Shown: piece after piece, positions 27,791-37,515 of the stretch
How positions within the stretch are numbered: the stretch's first letter is position 1
How the letters are laid out: the number at the start of each line of letters is the position of its first letter
Assembly: GCA_003584005.1 (NCBI GenBank)
Contig: QXHL01000007.1
Coordinates: 37,310-101,309, forward strand
Origin: Alicyclobacillaceae bacterium I2511
GTDB taxonomy: Bacteria > Bacillota > Bacilli > Alicyclobacillales > Alicyclobacillaceae
Direction: 5' to 3'
Length of the DNA: 64,000 bases
Position numbers and translations under genes: made by a program
Notes under the pieces: model-generated
What the model was told of the DNA's origin: nothing
Seen by the model: only the letters and a program-made list of their open reading frames with translations
Database searches by the model: none

Positions 27791-28684
27791 ATGGGGGCAG
27801 ATAGACCCGTGTTGTTGTACACGCTTGTTTCAGGCATCCTGTTTGGCATCTTTTTTGGGCTGATGGGGCTTGGACTCAACTTTATTTTTGGTGTCATGAA
27901 AATTGTGAACCTTGCCCATGGAGACTTTGTGATGTTGGGTGCGTTTGGTGTTTATCTGGGGCAAACAATTTGGGGTGTCAACCCAATTATCAGCTTATTG
28001 ATCGAATTTGTCGTGTTTATACTGATTGGAATTCCAATTTATTATGCACTCGTTCCCCGCCTGCTCAAGTCTCGAGACCCTGAAATGCTGTCCTTAATTC
28101 TGTTTTTCGGGTTTTCTCAGACCATTGAGGCACTTGCCACCATGGCCTTCGGAAATAACCCTGAAACCATTGATGCGACGTTGCTTGGTAAGTATCCTTT
28201 TCACCTATTTGGCCAGTCTTTTCAGTTTGCCTGGCTGGTGGTTGTTTTGGTTAGTGTGGCCGCAATGGTTTTCATGTACGTGTATTTGTATCATACGCGC
28301 ATTGGCATTGCGACACGCGCGGTGATGGGAAGCCGGGAAGAGGCGCAGAGTAGCGGGATTCACGTGCATCGAGTGTCTGCACTTGCGTTTGGGATTGGCC
28401 TTGGTCTGGCGGCTGTGGCAGGGGGAATGTCCCCATTTATGCTGGGTGGCATTTTTCCAACCATGGGAGTGGACCTGACAGCCATGTCTTTTGCCATAAT
28501 TGTCATTGGGTCTTTGGGGAATCCGTTGGGTACTATTTTGGGCGGACTGGTCTACGGGATCTCGTTAATGCTAATGCAAACCTATTTGCCATCCTGGTCA
28601 AGCATGGTACCCTATCTGTTACTCATTATCATTTTACTGGTCCGACCCAGCGGACTTCTGGGCAGGAGAGTGCGGCATGCGTAA
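27791..28684 (+). CDS. livH: Branched-chain amino acid ABC permease LivH
   Basis: A permease of about 297 residues with eight or so membrane helices. GLGLNFIFGVMKIVNLAHGDFVMLGAF is the LivH N-terminal signature, and the coupling loop is MGSREEAQSSGIHVHRVSALAFGIGLGLAAVAG. It forms the channel with LivM. Ribosome site is weak for any of the candidate starts; ATG 27791 is chosen because it follows the attenuator. The stop overlaps the livM start by eight bases. Confidence 0.9.
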   Translation: MGADRPVLLYTLVSGILFGIFFGLMGLGLNFIFGVMKIVNLAHGDFVMLGAFGVYLGQTIWGVNPIISLLIEFVVFILIGIPIYYALVPRLLKSRDPEMLSLILFFGFSQTIEALATMAFGNNPETIDATLLGKYPFHLFGQSFQFAWLVVVLVSVAAMVFMYVYLYHTRIGIATRAVMGSREEAQSSGIHVHRVSALAFGIGLGLAAVAGGMSPFMLGGIFPTMGVDLTAMSFAIIVIGSLGNPLGTILGGLVYGISLMLMQTYLPSWSSMVPYLLLIIILLVRPSGLLGRRVRHA

Positions 28685-29597
28685 ACGAATCGTGAGCAAT
28701 GGGATTGTGATTGTGTTGTTGGCCCTTGCGTTTGCAATTGCACCCGCATTTTACAGTAACGAATCGGTGTTATTTCAAATGATGGTTTTTTTAGCGTTGG
28801 CTCAAGGAGTCAACATTCTCTATGGCTTTACTGGGTATTTACCCTTCGGATATGTTGGCTTTTTTGGTATTGGTGCTTATGGCGCCTCAGTCTCCATCAG
28901 TTTGTGGCACACTCCTGCGTGGTTGGCCATGATTGCGGGGGGAATTGCAGCACTGGTTGCAGGTGGGATGCTTTCGCCATTATTGCGGCTGTCTGGAGCC
29001 TACTTTGCCATTGGTTCATTGGCCGCCTCACAGGTGCTGTATTACGTAGTATCGAACAGTAATTTGCAAAACATTACCAACGGCCCATATGGAGTTAATT
29101 TGGCGGCTGTGTTTAATGACAGAGCCAGTTACTTCGCAATGCTCCTTGTACTAATAATTACGACCATGTTTGTGGCGTATCTGCGCATGTCACGGTTAGG
29201 TATGTCGCTCGTGGCAGTGCGGGAAGACCCAATTAGTGCTGGCATGGCAGGCATCCACGTGGTTCGTACGCGGACTTTTGTGTGGTTGACCACCGCAGTG
29301 ATTGCTGGTTTGGTAGGGGCGGTGTACGCGTGGCACATTTCCGTGTTCTATCCGGACACGGTGTTTGACCTATCCATTAGTATCTTCGCCATTGTTTTCA
29401 CCTTGTTTGGCGGGGGTGCCACAGTTCTAGGCCCCATTATTGGGACGGTGATTTTGTACGGGGTGTACAACGTGATTGGGGTTTCGGACCCACAGTACTT
29501 TCAACTGATTTATGGCGTGCTCATTATGGTACTTGTACTGTTTTTGCCCAACGGCGTTTTGTCTTTGCTCCGAAGGAGGGGAATTGATGTCCCATAA
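28677..29597 (+). CDS. livM: Branched-chain amino acid ABC permease LivM
   Basis: A 306-residue membrane protein. GVNILYGFTGYLPFGYVGFFGIGAYG is the LivM hallmark, and AVREDPISAGMAGIHVVRTRTFVWLTTAVIAGLVGA is the coupling loop that contacts the ATPases. It overlaps both neighbours (livH by eight bases, livG by eleven), so translation is coupled. Confidence 0.92.
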   Translation: MRKRIVSNGIVIVLLALAFAIAPAFYSNESVLFQMMVFLALAQGVNILYGFTGYLPFGYVGFFGIGAYGASVSISLWHTPAWLAMIAGGIAALVAGGMLSPLLRLSGAYFAIGSLAASQVLYYVVSNSNLQNITNGPYGVNLAAVFNDRASYFAMLLVLIITTMFVAYLRMSRLGMSLVAVREDPISAGMAGIHVVRTRTFVWLTTAVIAGLVGAVYAWHISVFYPDTVFDLSISIFAIVFTLFGGGATVLGPIIGTVILYGVYNVIGVSDPQYFQLIYGVLIMVLVLFLPNGVLSLLRRRGIDVP

Positions 29598-30288
29598 TTT
29601 GCTTACTGTAACAGGTTTGACCAAGTCCTTTGGGGGTTTGAAAGTGTTGGCTGGTATCAGTTTCACAGTGGCCCCCGGGGAAATTCTTGGTTTAGTTGGA
29701 CCCAATGGTTCGGGGAAAACCACTTGCATCAACGTTATTTCGGGATTATACAAACCTGATGGGGGCCAAGTGATTTTTAAAGGCCAATCAGTGACGGGGA
29801 AGCCCTTACACGTCATGGCTAAAGCCGGAGTAAATCGGACCTTTCAAATTCCGAAACCCTTTAAAGGGTTGACGGTGAAACAAAACATTGAGGTGGTACA
29901 ACACCGACAGGGTGCATTTCAGGTTGTGGACAATCCGCTGGAATTTGTCGGTCTTCAAAAATTTCAGGATCGGGATGCGTCGAGTTTAACCAGTGGTCAA
30001 CAGAAATTGCTGGACTTGGCGCGTGCGTTGGCGTCAGGGCCTGAGATGTTGTTGGTGGATGAATTGGCCGCTGGGTTAAATCCAGCGGAATTAGTGGAGA
30101 TTGCTCGACGGCTGAAACATCTGTCTGAACGAGGTGTCGCTTTGTTGGTTGTGGAACATTTGCTCGGTTTTGTGAATGAACTTACCCAACGTGTGATTGT
30201 CATGAATGCAGGCAAGGAAATATTTGAAGGGGACCTGGATTCTGCTGCTAAAAACGAGCGCGTTGTTGAAGTGTATCTTGGACAGTGA
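29587..30288 (+). CDS. livG: Branched-chain amino acid ABC ATPase LivG
   Basis: A 233-residue ATPase. Start ATG 29587 follows AAGGAGGGG and overlaps the livM stop. Walker A is GPNGSGKTT, signature LTSGQQKLLDLARAL, Walker B LLVDELAAGL. Canonical LivG has DEP(A/M)AGLN here, so a DEL variant is seen in the Walker B, though the catalytic Glu is kept. The IPKPFKGLTVKQNI segment (FQ-loop) is typical. It pairs with LivF. Confidence 0.9.
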   Translation: MSHNLLTVTGLTKSFGGLKVLAGISFTVAPGEILGLVGPNGSGKTTCINVISGLYKPDGGQVIFKGQSVTGKPLHVMAKAGVNRTFQIPKPFKGLTVKQNIEVVQHRQGAFQVVDNPLEFVGLQKFQDRDASSLTSGQQKLLDLARALASGPEMLLVDELAAGLNPAELVEIARRLKHLSERGVALLVVEHLLGFVNELTQRVIVMNAGKEIFEGDLDSAAKNERVVEVYLGQ

Positions 30289-30312
30289 GGGTTGTGAAGG
30301 GACTGAATCAAA

Positions 30313-31026
30313 TTGGCTGAACTTCTCCGTGTAAACAGCCTGAACACTGGGTATGAGGACATGCAGATTTTATGGGATGTTCATTTGTGGATGAACCAAG
30401 GGGAGTGTGTTTTGGTCTTAGGATCTAATGGTGCTGGGAAAACGACACTTCTCAAAACCTTGGTGGGTTTGGTGGATGCCTGGAGTGGCGAAGTGGAACT
30501 TGCACAGCAATCTCTCATAAAGATGTCTGTGGACCGACGGATACACGCGGGTATTGGATATCTTTCTGAAACTGGAACAATTCCTTCCTTGACAGTGGAA
30601 GACAACCTTCGCCTTGGTGGGTTTTATTTGTCTAGGACAGAACGGGAACGGCGAGGGAATGAAATGTATGAAAATTTCCCCATTCTTCGGGAGAAACGAA
30701 AGCATCTTGCAGACAGTTTGAGTGGGGGTCAGCGAAAAATGCTCGGTGCAGCCAAGGCCTTGATGAGCAATCCAAAGCTGCTGATTATGGACGAGCCCTC
30801 TGCCGGGCTGTCCCCACGGTTGGTGACAGAGTTAATTGAGATTCTGAAGGGGTTCCATAAACAGGGCTTGTCTTTGTTGATCGCGGAGCAGAATGTGAAG
30901 TTTCTTGACATTGCGGAACGAGTGTATGTCCTTGATTCGGGTCGCATTGGCTTTGCTGGGACAGTGAAGGAGCTGCAAGCGGATGATGCTATTCGCAAAG
31001 CTTACTTTGGTGTGACAGGTCAATGA
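30313..31026 (+). CDS. livF: Branched-chain amino acid ABC ATPase LivF
   Basis: A 237-residue ATPase with a TTG start about ten bases after AAGGGA. Walker A is GSNGAGKTT, signature LSGGQRKMLGAAKAL, Walker B LLIMDEPSAGLSP, and the C-terminal RVYVLDSGRIGFAG strand is typical of LivF. It completes a livJHMGF operon. Confidence 0.92.
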   Translation: MAELLRVNSLNTGYEDMQILWDVHLWMNQGECVLVLGSNGAGKTTLLKTLVGLVDAWSGEVELAQQSLIKMSVDRRIHAGIGYLSETGTIPSLTVEDNLRLGGFYLSRTERERRGNEMYENFPILREKRKHLADSLSGGQRKMLGAAKALMSNPKLLIMDEPSAGLSPRLVTELIEILKGFHKQGLSLLIAEQNVKFLDIAERVYVLDSGRIGFAGTVKELQADDAIRKAYFGVTGQ

Positions 31027-31107
31027 TGACGCTGAGAGTGGGGAGTTTTTCGACATACCGGTTGCAATCATCAGACTCAACTTCCAATCGTTGCGCACCC
31101 GCAGTGT

Positions 31108-31136
31108 TTGACACCAACAGAATCCCATGATATATT
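31108..31136 (+). promoter_or_regulatory. Promoter of the SAM-riboswitch methionine operon
   Basis: A consensus TTGACA (31108-31113) and TATATT (31131-31136) are exactly 17 bases apart, 35 bases before the aptamer. Confidence 0.8.
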
Positions 31137-31170
31137 GTCGCCAACAAGCAACCTAAATAGGCAACGCAAC

Positions 31171-31294
31171 TCTTATCTAGAGCGGTGGAGGGACTGGCCC
31201 GATGAAGCCCGGCAACCAACAAGGGTAACACCTTGGAGAGGTGCCAATTCCTGCAGACTTATCAGGGGACTGATATGAGTCTGAGAGATGAGAG
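31171..31294 (+). ncRNA. SAM-I (S-box) riboswitch
   Basis: The core GGTGGAGGGACTGGCCCGATGAAGCCCGGCAACC (31184-31217) is the S-box consensus. The closing stem P1 pairs TCTTATCT (31171-31178) with AGATGAGA (31286-31293). The 3' side AGAGGAGCG (31291-31299) is also exactly complementary to the terminator arm CGCTCCTCT (31332-31340), giving the antiterminator. SAM should therefore switch off metY-metX-hom. Confidence 0.97.
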
Positions 31295-31327
31295 GAGCGC
31301 GGCGTCGGTATCTATGAATGTACTGAC

Positions 31328-31355
31328 AGACCGCTCCTCTCGGGGCGGTCTTTTG
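31328..31355 (+). terminator. S-box terminator
   Basis: AGACCGC (31328-31334) pairs with GCGGTCT (31345-31351), followed by TTTGT. Its left arm is shared with the antiterminator described under the riboswitch. Confidence 0.88.
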
Positions 31356-31433
31356 TGTGTACTGTTTAGTGCTAGCACATTTTGGTGTTTCCAGGTACTT
31401 TGCTGGGAGATTTGACAAAAAGGAGAGAACAAA

Positions 31434-32738
31434 ATGACGGAACAGCGCCAAGGTTTTGAAACAATTGCGTTGCACGGAGGTTATAAGCCAGAACCCACCA
31501 CACATGCGGTGGCGGTCCCAATCTATCAAACCTCCTCATACGCTTTTGACAGCACAGAGCATGCAGCCAACCTGTTTGCCCTCAAAGAACCAGGAAATAT
31601 TTATACCCGCATAATGAACCCCACCCAGGACGTATTTGAACAGCGCATGGCCCAGTTGGAGGGGGGAGTGGGAGCCCTCGCTGTGGCTTCCGGGCAAGCG
31701 GCCATCACGCTGGCTATTTTAAATATCGCAGGCTCTGGCGACCACATTGTCAGTTCCACTAATTTGTATGGAGGCACGTTTAATTTGCTGGGGGTGACCT
31801 TACATCGCCTGGGAATTGAAGTATCTTTTGTGGATCCGCATGATTTGGATGGGGTAGCTGCAGCCATCCGTGCGAACACAAAAGCAGTGTATGTTGAAAG
31901 TATTGGAAATCCGCGTATAGACGTGGCGGATATTGAGGGCTTGGCAACCGTTGCCCATTCCCACGGCGTGCCCCTGGTGGTGGATAACACCTTTGCCACA
32001 CCGTATTTATGTCGCCCGTTGGAGTGGGGAGCGGATATTGTCGTTCATTCTACAACTAAGTTTATTGGTGGGCACGGGACTTCCATTGGTGGATTGATTG
32101 TGGACGGGGGGCGTTTTAATTGGGACAATGGGCGTTTTCCGTGTCTGGTCGAGCCTGATGAAACCTATCACGGGGTGTCTTACGTGCAGGATGTGGGGGC
32201 AGTGGCTTACATTGTCAAAGCTCGGGTGCAACTTTTGCGGGACATGGGTCCGGCCCCCTCTCCATTTAATATGTTCTTATTTTTACAGGGTTTAGAAACC
32301 CTGGCACTGCGGATGCAACGACATTGTGAAAATGCCCTGGCGGTCGCCCGCTTTTTGCATCAGCACCCACAGGTGGAATGGGTTCAGTATCCAGGGTTGC
32401 CGGACAATCCGTATTATGACCGAGCCCAAAAATACCTGCCCAAGGGGCAAGGAGCTATTTTTACATTTGGAATTGTGGGTGGAGTCGTGGCAGGCAAAGC
32501 GTTTATTGACAACCTGCAGTTGCTGACACACTTGGCAAACGTCGGCGATGCCAAGAGCCTGGTGATTCATCCTGCGAGCACCACACACCAACAGTTGACA
32601 GTGGAACAACAACAGGCGTCTGGTGTGATGCCCAATCTCATCCGGCTGTCGATTGGCTTAGAAACCTTAAACGATATCTTGGCAGACCTTAATCAGGCAC
32701 TGGTGGCGGCAGGCCAGGTTGTGGGGACGTCCCACTGA
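31434..32738 (+). CDS. metY: O-acetylhomoserine sulfhydrylase (aminocarboxypropyltransferase)
   Basis: A 434-residue PLP enzyme that makes homocysteine from O-acetylhomoserine and sulfide. The N-terminal [14 protein letters not shown] and the [31 protein letters not shown] block are typical of the long MetY class rather than MetB/MetC (about 380 residues). The PLP lysine lies in [13 protein letters not shown] near residue 209. ATG 31434 follows AAAGGAGAG. The S-box riboswitch controls it, and metX and hom follow in the same operon. Confidence 0.95.
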   Translation: MTEQRQGFETIALHGGYKPEPTTHAVAVPIYQTSSYAFDSTEHAANLFALKEPGNIYTRIMNPTQDVFEQRMAQLEGGVGALAVASGQAAITLAILNIAGSGDHIVSSTNLYGGTFNLLGVTLHRLGIEVSFVDPHDLDGVAAAIRANTKAVYVESIGNPRIDVADIEGLATVAHSHGVPLVVDNTFATPYLCRPLEWGADIVVHSTTKFIGGHGTSIGGLIVDGGRFNWDNGRFPCLVEPDETYHGVSYVQDVGAVAYIVKARVQLLRDMGPAPSPFNMFLFLQGLETLALRMQRHCENALAVARFLHQHPQVEWVQYPGLPDNPYYDRAQKYLPKGQGAIFTFGIVGGVVAGKAFIDNLQLLTHLANVGDAKSLVIHPASTTHQQLTVEQQQASGVMPNLIRLSIGLETLNDILADLNQALVAAGQVVGTSH

Positions 32739-32773
32739 CGGGGGCGCAACAACTGGGGGAGGATGGTGAAAGG

Positions 32774-33940
32774 ATGGCCATGCGGTCAGAGCGGGTGGCA
32801 GCAGAACCGCACTTGCGGTGGCTGTGGTTGGGTAACCGAACGGATCACCGGATAGGGGAATTGGAACTTCCCTGTGTGCAATTGGAGAGCCAGGAGGTTC
32901 TCCAGGGTGTGCGGCTGAGGTTTGAAACCTGGGGGAAGCTAAACGCACAGGCGAACAATGCCGTGGTGGTGTGCCATGCCTTGACTGGAGATGCTCACGC
33001 AGGGGCAGGCGAGTCTGGTCCCGGGTGGTGGTCTGATTTGATTGGGCCCGGTAAACTGTTGGATACGCAACGCTTTTTTGTCGTTTCTAGCAATGTGCTG
33101 GGTGGGTGTGGGGGGACGACGGGCTCGGCCAGTGTGGCGTGGGACGGACGACCCTATGGGCTACGCTTTCCACTCATTTCCGTGCGAGATATGGTAGCCG
33201 TACAGTTGCAGTTGGTAGATGCTTTGGGAGTTGACGAAATTGCCATGGTGATTGGCGGGTCCTTGGGAGGAATGCAGGTGTGGGAGTGGGCCTGTATGGC
33301 ACCCGAACGGGTGCGGGAAGCCGTAGTGGTGGCCGCACATGCTGCGTTCACACCCCTGGCCATGGGGTACAATGCGGTCATGCGGCAAGCCATCACCGCA
33401 GACCCAGCGTGGCAACAAGGAAACTACTACGGCACAGGTCAGCAACCGGAAACGGGGGTGTCCATTGCCCGCCAAATTGGTTTGTTGACCTATCGCGCCA
33501 GTGAACTGTACCAGGAGCGTTTTGGCAGAAAGCTCGTAGATGAGAGATTTTCTATGAATCCATGGGAGGCCTTTACAAAGCCCCAATATCAAGTTGAGTC
33601 TTATTTAGATTACAACGGACGCAAGTTTGTAGATAGGTTTGATTCCAATACCTACCTATATCTTATGCGTGCGATGGATGGGCACGACATCGGGCGTAAC
33701 CGCGGTGGGGTTAGTCGGGCCTTAACTCGTATAAAATCCCGGTTGACACTGGTTGGAATTCGCACGGACTATCTTTATCCAGTGGCAGAAATGCAGGCCA
33801 CCGCCCGTGAGGCTGTGGCTGTCGGAGTGGACTGTCGCTACATGGAGCTAAATTCTCCCCACGGTCATGATGCCTTTTTGATTGAACAGGATGCACTGGC
33901 AAAACTCATTGAACAGTCCCGGGAAGGAAGGCGGGTATGA
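32774..33940 (+). CDS. metX: Homoserine O-acetyltransferase
   Basis: A 388-residue alpha/beta hydrolase-fold transferase that acetylates homoserine from acetyl-CoA. The nucleophile serine is in IGGSLGGMQVWEW, the acid in GIRTDYLYPVAEM and the histidine in LNSPHGHDAFLIE. The opening NNAVVVCHALTGDAHAG is a MetX signature. The product is the substrate of MetY just upstream. Two adjacent ATG codons (32774, 32780) could start it; AGGATGGTGAAAGG precedes. The last four bases overlap hom (ATGA). Confidence 0.94.
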   Translation: MAMRSERVAAEPHLRWLWLGNRTDHRIGELELPCVQLESQEVLQGVRLRFETWGKLNAQANNAVVVCHALTGDAHAGAGESGPGWWSDLIGPGKLLDTQRFFVVSSNVLGGCGGTTGSASVAWDGRPYGLRFPLISVRDMVAVQLQLVDALGVDEIAMVIGGSLGGMQVWEWACMAPERVREAVVVAAHAAFTPLAMGYNAVMRQAITADPAWQQGNYYGTGQQPETGVSIARQIGLLTYRASELYQERFGRKLVDERFSMNPWEAFTKPQYQVESYLDYNGRKFVDRFDSNTYLYLMRAMDGHDIGRNRGGVSRALTRIKSRLTLVGIRTDYLYPVAEMQATAREAVAVGVDCRYMELNSPHGHDAFLIEQDALAKLIEQSREGRRV

Positions 33941-35457
33941 CAAAAAAAATCACTACCTTGCGCCTTGGACTGCTTGGCTGTGGTGTTGTGGGGACAGGCG
34001 TGATTGCTGCTTTGCAAAAACAGGGTTCTGAAATTCAGCGACGTTTTGGCATTCACTTGGTCTTGGTCCGTGTGGCCGTGCGGGACCTGCAACGTCCGCG
34101 TGCACCATTTGTAGATAGTTCACTTTTAGTGGCTGACTGGCAACAGGTATGCCAAGCAGAAAATGTGGATTGTGTCATTGAGGCGATGGGCGGGCGTCAC
34201 GCAGCGAAAGAGGCGGTGCAGACCGCACTTGCCTTGGGCAAATCTGTGGTAACGGCCAACAAGGAACTACTGGCCTTTCATCAGCAGGAGTTGGAAGAGC
34301 TCGCCCGTTCCAAGGGAACCTTTTTGGCCTGTGAGTCCAGTGTCATGGCTGGAGTTCCAGTACTTTATATGTTGGATACTTATTTTCAGGCAAACCGTGT
34401 CACGCGTCTTGCGGGCATTGTTAACGGAACGTGCAACTACATCTTGTCCCAGATGAGTGAATTTGAACAAGAATTTCACCCAGCTTTGGCGCAAGCGCAG
34501 CGTCACGGATTTGCGGAAGCAGACCCCAGTTCAGACATTGAGGGCAGGGATGCTTTGTATAAATTGGCAGTACTGGTACGCCACGCATGGCAGCATACCT
34601 TGACTGTGGACCTGGGATTGGCCACGGGTATCAACGGGTTGTCACAGGAAGACCTGCGATTAGCTGAGCGCTTTGGCTGCCGTATCAAACACGTGGTTGA
34701 GGCCGTCCCAGAGGGTATTGGGGACAGCGTGTCCGTATATGTGGGGCCCCAATTACTGCCGCTCAGCCACCCATTGGCTCAGGTGGCAGGAGCCAACAAC
34801 GCACTGGCGGTCTCCGGGAACTTGGTGGGGGATGTGATTTTCAGTGGGCCCGGTGCGGGTGCAGGCACCACCGCCAGTGGTATCCTGGAGGACGTGCTGC
34901 GTTGCGCCTTGCACACATCCCCGTCCCCAGTTGCGATGGGAATGAGGGGTCCTGGCACGGCAGCTGGCTTGAGCCAGTCTGGTACACTGACGGCGGGTAG
35001 ACTGACACGTACCGGGCGGACGCTGGACCACAAGAAACAGCCCGAGCACCCTCAAACTTTGACACAGTTTGTACACCACCAAACCCTGTTGGTGCGTTGG
35101 CAGAAGTCTCCTGAGGTGGGGACATTCGTGGCCAGCGATTCTCAAGGATTGCAAATGGATAGGCTGACCTGGGCTTGGGAAGCGGAAACCGTTCTGTCTG
35201 TACCAATGGATGAGAACAATCAGGAAATGCGGGTTTGGCTGATTTTTCATCCTCAGCACAGCGTAACAAAGGGGCTGCAAAGACTGTTGGAAGGGGACGA
35301 CGGCGCCCAAACCCGGGCGCAGACGGGGGCAATACCCTCCGAACAGTGGGCGGTATTCCCCTTTGTGGATGGGTTTGTGCCTAACTTGGAGCGGGGTTAC
35401 GGAGTGTTAGAAGAGTGGGTTGGGGACGGAGTGTTAACGGGAACAAGCGTTAAGTAG
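33937..35457 (+). CDS. hom: Homoserine dehydrogenase
   Basis: A 506-residue enzyme that reduces aspartate semialdehyde to homoserine. The nucleotide loop is LGLLGCGVVGTGV; SVVTANKELLA, GIVNGTCNYILSQM and ADPSSDIEGRDALYKLAVL are catalytic-domain blocks. Beyond the catalytic domain (about 330 residues) there is a C-terminal region of 150-plus residues in the place of the usual ACT domain, without an obvious ACT signature by eye. The operon order metY-metX-hom gives homoserine to homocysteine as a unit. Its last 61 bases overlap a minus-strand gene. Confidence 0.93.
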   Translation: MTKKITTLRLGLLGCGVVGTGVIAALQKQGSEIQRRFGIHLVLVRVAVRDLQRPRAPFVDSSLLVADWQQVCQAENVDCVIEAMGGRHAAKEAVQTALALGKSVVTANKELLAFHQQELEELARSKGTFLACESSVMAGVPVLYMLDTYFQANRVTRLAGIVNGTCNYILSQMSEFEQEFHPALAQAQRHGFAEADPSSDIEGRDALYKLAVLVRHAWQHTLTVDLGLATGINGLSQEDLRLAERFGCRIKHVVEAVPEGIGDSVSVYVGPQLLPLSHPLAQVAGANNALAVSGNLVGDVIFSGPGAGAGTTASGILEDVLRCALHTSPSPVAMGMRGPGTAAGLSQSGTLTAGRLTRTGRTLDHKKQPEHPQTLTQFVHHQTLLVRWQKSPEVGTFVASDSQGLQMDRLTWAWEAETVLSVPMDENNQEMRVWLIFHPQHSVTKGLQRLLEGDDGAQTRAQTGAIPSEQWAVFPFVDGFVPNLERGYGVLEEWVGDGVLTGTSVK

Positions 35458-35810
35458 CCTTTGTGGCCATCACTAGAAATACTCATAGAAGTTCCTTCAT
35501 ACAAAGTCCCATTCACACGAATGGGACCGCTGGTGGCATAGATCCGTCCTGGTGGACCGGGCTTTGATGCCACAAACTGCTGTACCTCTTTTTGTTTAAT
35601 CCACACACTCACCACGTAGCGGCCGTCTGAGCGGCGAGACAGTAGCCAGAACTCCCCATCTGTGGGTGAACTCATCTGGGCCATGACCTGCAACTTGTGG
35701 CCCGCCGCGTCCGCAGAACCGGGGTAGGGGATGCTGGGAACACTGTGCAGGCGAAAGGCGAGAAATCCAACAACTAACAACGCGAGAATCATCCAGGAAC
35801 CCTTGCGCAT
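35397..35810 (-). CDS. Hypothetical secreted or membrane-anchored protein, 137 residues
   Basis: ATG 35810 follows AAAGGAGAA by eight bases. MRKGSWMILALLVVGFLAF is an N-terminal membrane helix or uncleaved signal. The outside domain is beta-rich (EFWLLSRRSDGRYVVSVWI) with a Pro/Ser/Thr/Asn tail. I do not recognise the family. The 3' end overlaps hom tail to tail by 61 bases, which is unusual but compatible with both genes being real because of the good ribosome site. Confidence 0.65.
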   Translation of the reverse strand: MRKGSWMILALLVVGFLAFRLHSVPSIPYPGSADAAGHKLQVMAQMSSPTDGEFWLLSRRSDGRYVVSVWIKQKEVQQFVASKPGPPGRIYATSGPIRVNGTLYEGTSMSISSDGHKGYLTLVPVNTPSPTHSSNTP

Positions 35811-35911
35811 TTGGAGTTCTCCTTTCAGCGCGGTAAACTGGCGTGTTTAAATGCCAGACGATTGGTTGCTGTCATAGTTTGTCATGGTTCATCATTAGTG
35901 GAACAAATTCA

Positions 35912-36667
35912 TTAGGGGTGCACTTGAATCTGGATGTTTCGAATGATGGCATACTGTGTGGGTTTACTTACTTCGTTGCCCATCAGGGGGTTTGGGACCA
36001 CCGGAATAGCAGCGATTTTTTCCACCACACTCATGCCTTGAATGACTTTCCCAAACTGCGTGTAACTTGGAGGCAACTGTTTGGCTGCTGGTCCGGTGCA
36101 GATGAAAAATTGACTACCGTTGGTGTTGGGCCCGGCGTTGGCCATTGCCACAATGCCTGGATTATAAGGGTACTTAGGGGGCAATTCGTCGGCAAACCGA
36201 TATCCTGGGCCGCCCGTGCCGTTGTTTAAAGGATCTCCAGTTTGAATCATGAAGTTTTGGATGATGCGGAAAAACACATCATTGTTATAAAAGTGGTGAT
36301 TAGCCAAAAAAACAAAATTATTTACAGTATGGGGGCTGTTCTGGGCAAAAAGTTGAACCGTGAAATTACCGTAATTTGTCGAGAACACCGCTTCATACTG
36401 TTTTTTTACGTCAATTGTCATGGCAGGAGGAGAACTCCAGTGCATGTGAATCCCCTGTGACTGGGGGGGAGGCGGAACTTGTTGGGTGGTTGTATTGCCT
36501 GTGAGATTGGATGTGGTTGTATTCGTGTTCTGAGCGGCGGTTGTGTTGTTTGCCACAGGCGTGCCACAGGCAGTCAAAAATAGGGTTAGGGCACCTGTCA
36601 CCGCAAGCAAACTTGCCTTACGGTGGGCTGTAAATTTTCTTGTGGATTGTGGGAATCCATTCATCAA
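35912..36667 (-). CDS. Lipoprotein peptidyl-prolyl isomerase (cyclophilin)
   Basis: A 251-residue protein. The signal peptide ends at a lipobox (LFLTACGTP), then an Asn/Thr/Pro-rich spacer to about residue 75, then a cyclophilin domain. Its motifs are NFTVQLFAQNSPHTVNNFVFLANHHFYNNDVFFRIIQNFMIQTGDP, and GIVAMANAGPNTNGSQFFICTGP, with the catalytic Arg in FFRII and the SQFFI strand. It should fold or isomerise exported proteins at the outer face of the membrane. Start: tandem ATG at 36667/36664 after GAGGAGG. Confidence 0.93.
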   Translation of the reverse strand: MMNGFPQSTRKFTAHRKASLLAVTGALTLFLTACGTPVANNTTAAQNTNTTTSNLTGNTTTQQVPPPPQSQGIHMHWSSPPAMTIDVKKQYEAVFSTNYGNFTVQLFAQNSPHTVNNFVFLANHHFYNNDVFFRIIQNFMIQTGDPLNNGTGGPGYRFADELPPKYPYNPGIVAMANAGPNTNGSQFFICTGPAAKQLPPSYTQFGKVIQGMSVVEKIAAIPVVPNPLMGNEVSKPTQYAIIRNIQIQVHP

Positions 36668-36815
36668 TGTGTAGCCTCCTCTTTAAAACTGTTTGCTGCG
36701 AAAATGAGCCCCATTGGGGGAAGGAGTATTGACGCTGCATTTCTCCATCCCTTGGTGCCCGTGTGAACAGGGATGGCCAAAGTGGCACCCCAATTCACGC
36801 GGGCCACTTTGGACT

Positions 36816-37466
36816 TTAGGCTTTCCCGAGCATTTGTAAAAATTCCCGTCGAAGTGACTCGTTTTCTCGATAGATGCCAGTGGTTGCCAAGGTCAGGGTG
36901 GTGGACCCCGGCTTTTTTATACCGCGTGCAGCCATACAGGTATGTTCGGCTTCCACCAAGGCAATCGCCCCCAGGGGATGGAGCACTCGCTGCAGGGAGT
37001 CGACGATTTGCTGGGTCAGACGTTCCTGCACTTGCAAGCGGCGTGCCAATACGTCCACCAGCCGCGCCAGCTTACTAATTCCGACAATCGTGTGGTCGGG
37101 CAAGTAGGCCACATGTGCTTTTCCGAAAAAAGGCAGCATGTGGTGCTCGCACAGGCTGTAAAACGTGATATTTGAAACAATCACCGGACCATCGGTGTGT
37201 TCATTAAAGGTGGTGCTTAGCATACTGTCTGGGTTGATGTTTGTGCCGCCGAGCAGTTCATCAAACATTTTTGCCACTCGTGCGGGGGTATCCAACAATC
37301 CCTCACGGGTGTCATCTTCCCCTGTGAGGCGGAGGATTTCTTGTACGTGGGACGCTATCTGTCTTTGCCTATCATCAAGTTCGTGGCGAAAATCCGTATT
37401 TTTGAGATTTGCGGAACGCTCGAACAATGTCCCGGCCTCCTTCATCAGACCCGCTGTGTCTTCCAT
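36816..37466 (-). CDS. folE: GTP cyclohydrolase I (FolE)
   Basis: A 216-residue enzyme that converts GTP to dihydroneopterin triphosphate, the first step to tetrahydrofolate. Zinc and catalytic residues are in FYSLCEHHMLPFFGKAHVAYLP (Cys and His) and in VVEAEHTCMAARG-type ALVEAEHTCMAARGIKKPGS (second Cys). GISKLARLVDVLARRLQVQERLTQQI is the conserved core. folB, two steps later in the pathway, lies 7 kb to the right. It is divergent from pcrA. Confidence 0.96.
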   Translation of the reverse strand: MEDTAGLMKEAGTLFERSANLKNTDFRHELDDRQRQIASHVQEILRLTGEDDTREGLLDTPARVAKMFDELLGGTNINPDSMLSTTFNEHTDGPVIVSNITFYSLCEHHMLPFFGKAHVAYLPDHTIVGISKLARLVDVLARRLQVQERLTQQIVDSLQRVLHPLGAIALVEAEHTCMAARGIKKPGSTTLTLATTGIYRENESLRREFLQMLGKA

Positions 37467-37486
37467 TGCAAAGGCACTGTTTATTC

Positions 37487-37515
37487 ATTATAGTGGTTTG
37501 GGTTTCTGGGGCCAA
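37487..37515 (-). promoter_or_regulatory. Promoter for folE
   Basis: On the minus strand TTGGCC (37515-37510) and a perfect TATAAT (37492-37487) are exactly 17 bases apart, 20 bases before the folE start codon region. Confidence 0.65.

Noticed and set aside
36777..36811. Hairpin CCAAAGTGGC/GCCACTTTGG between folE and the cyclophilin
   Set aside because: A real inverted repeat, but no T-tract follows on either strand, so I do not call it a terminator.
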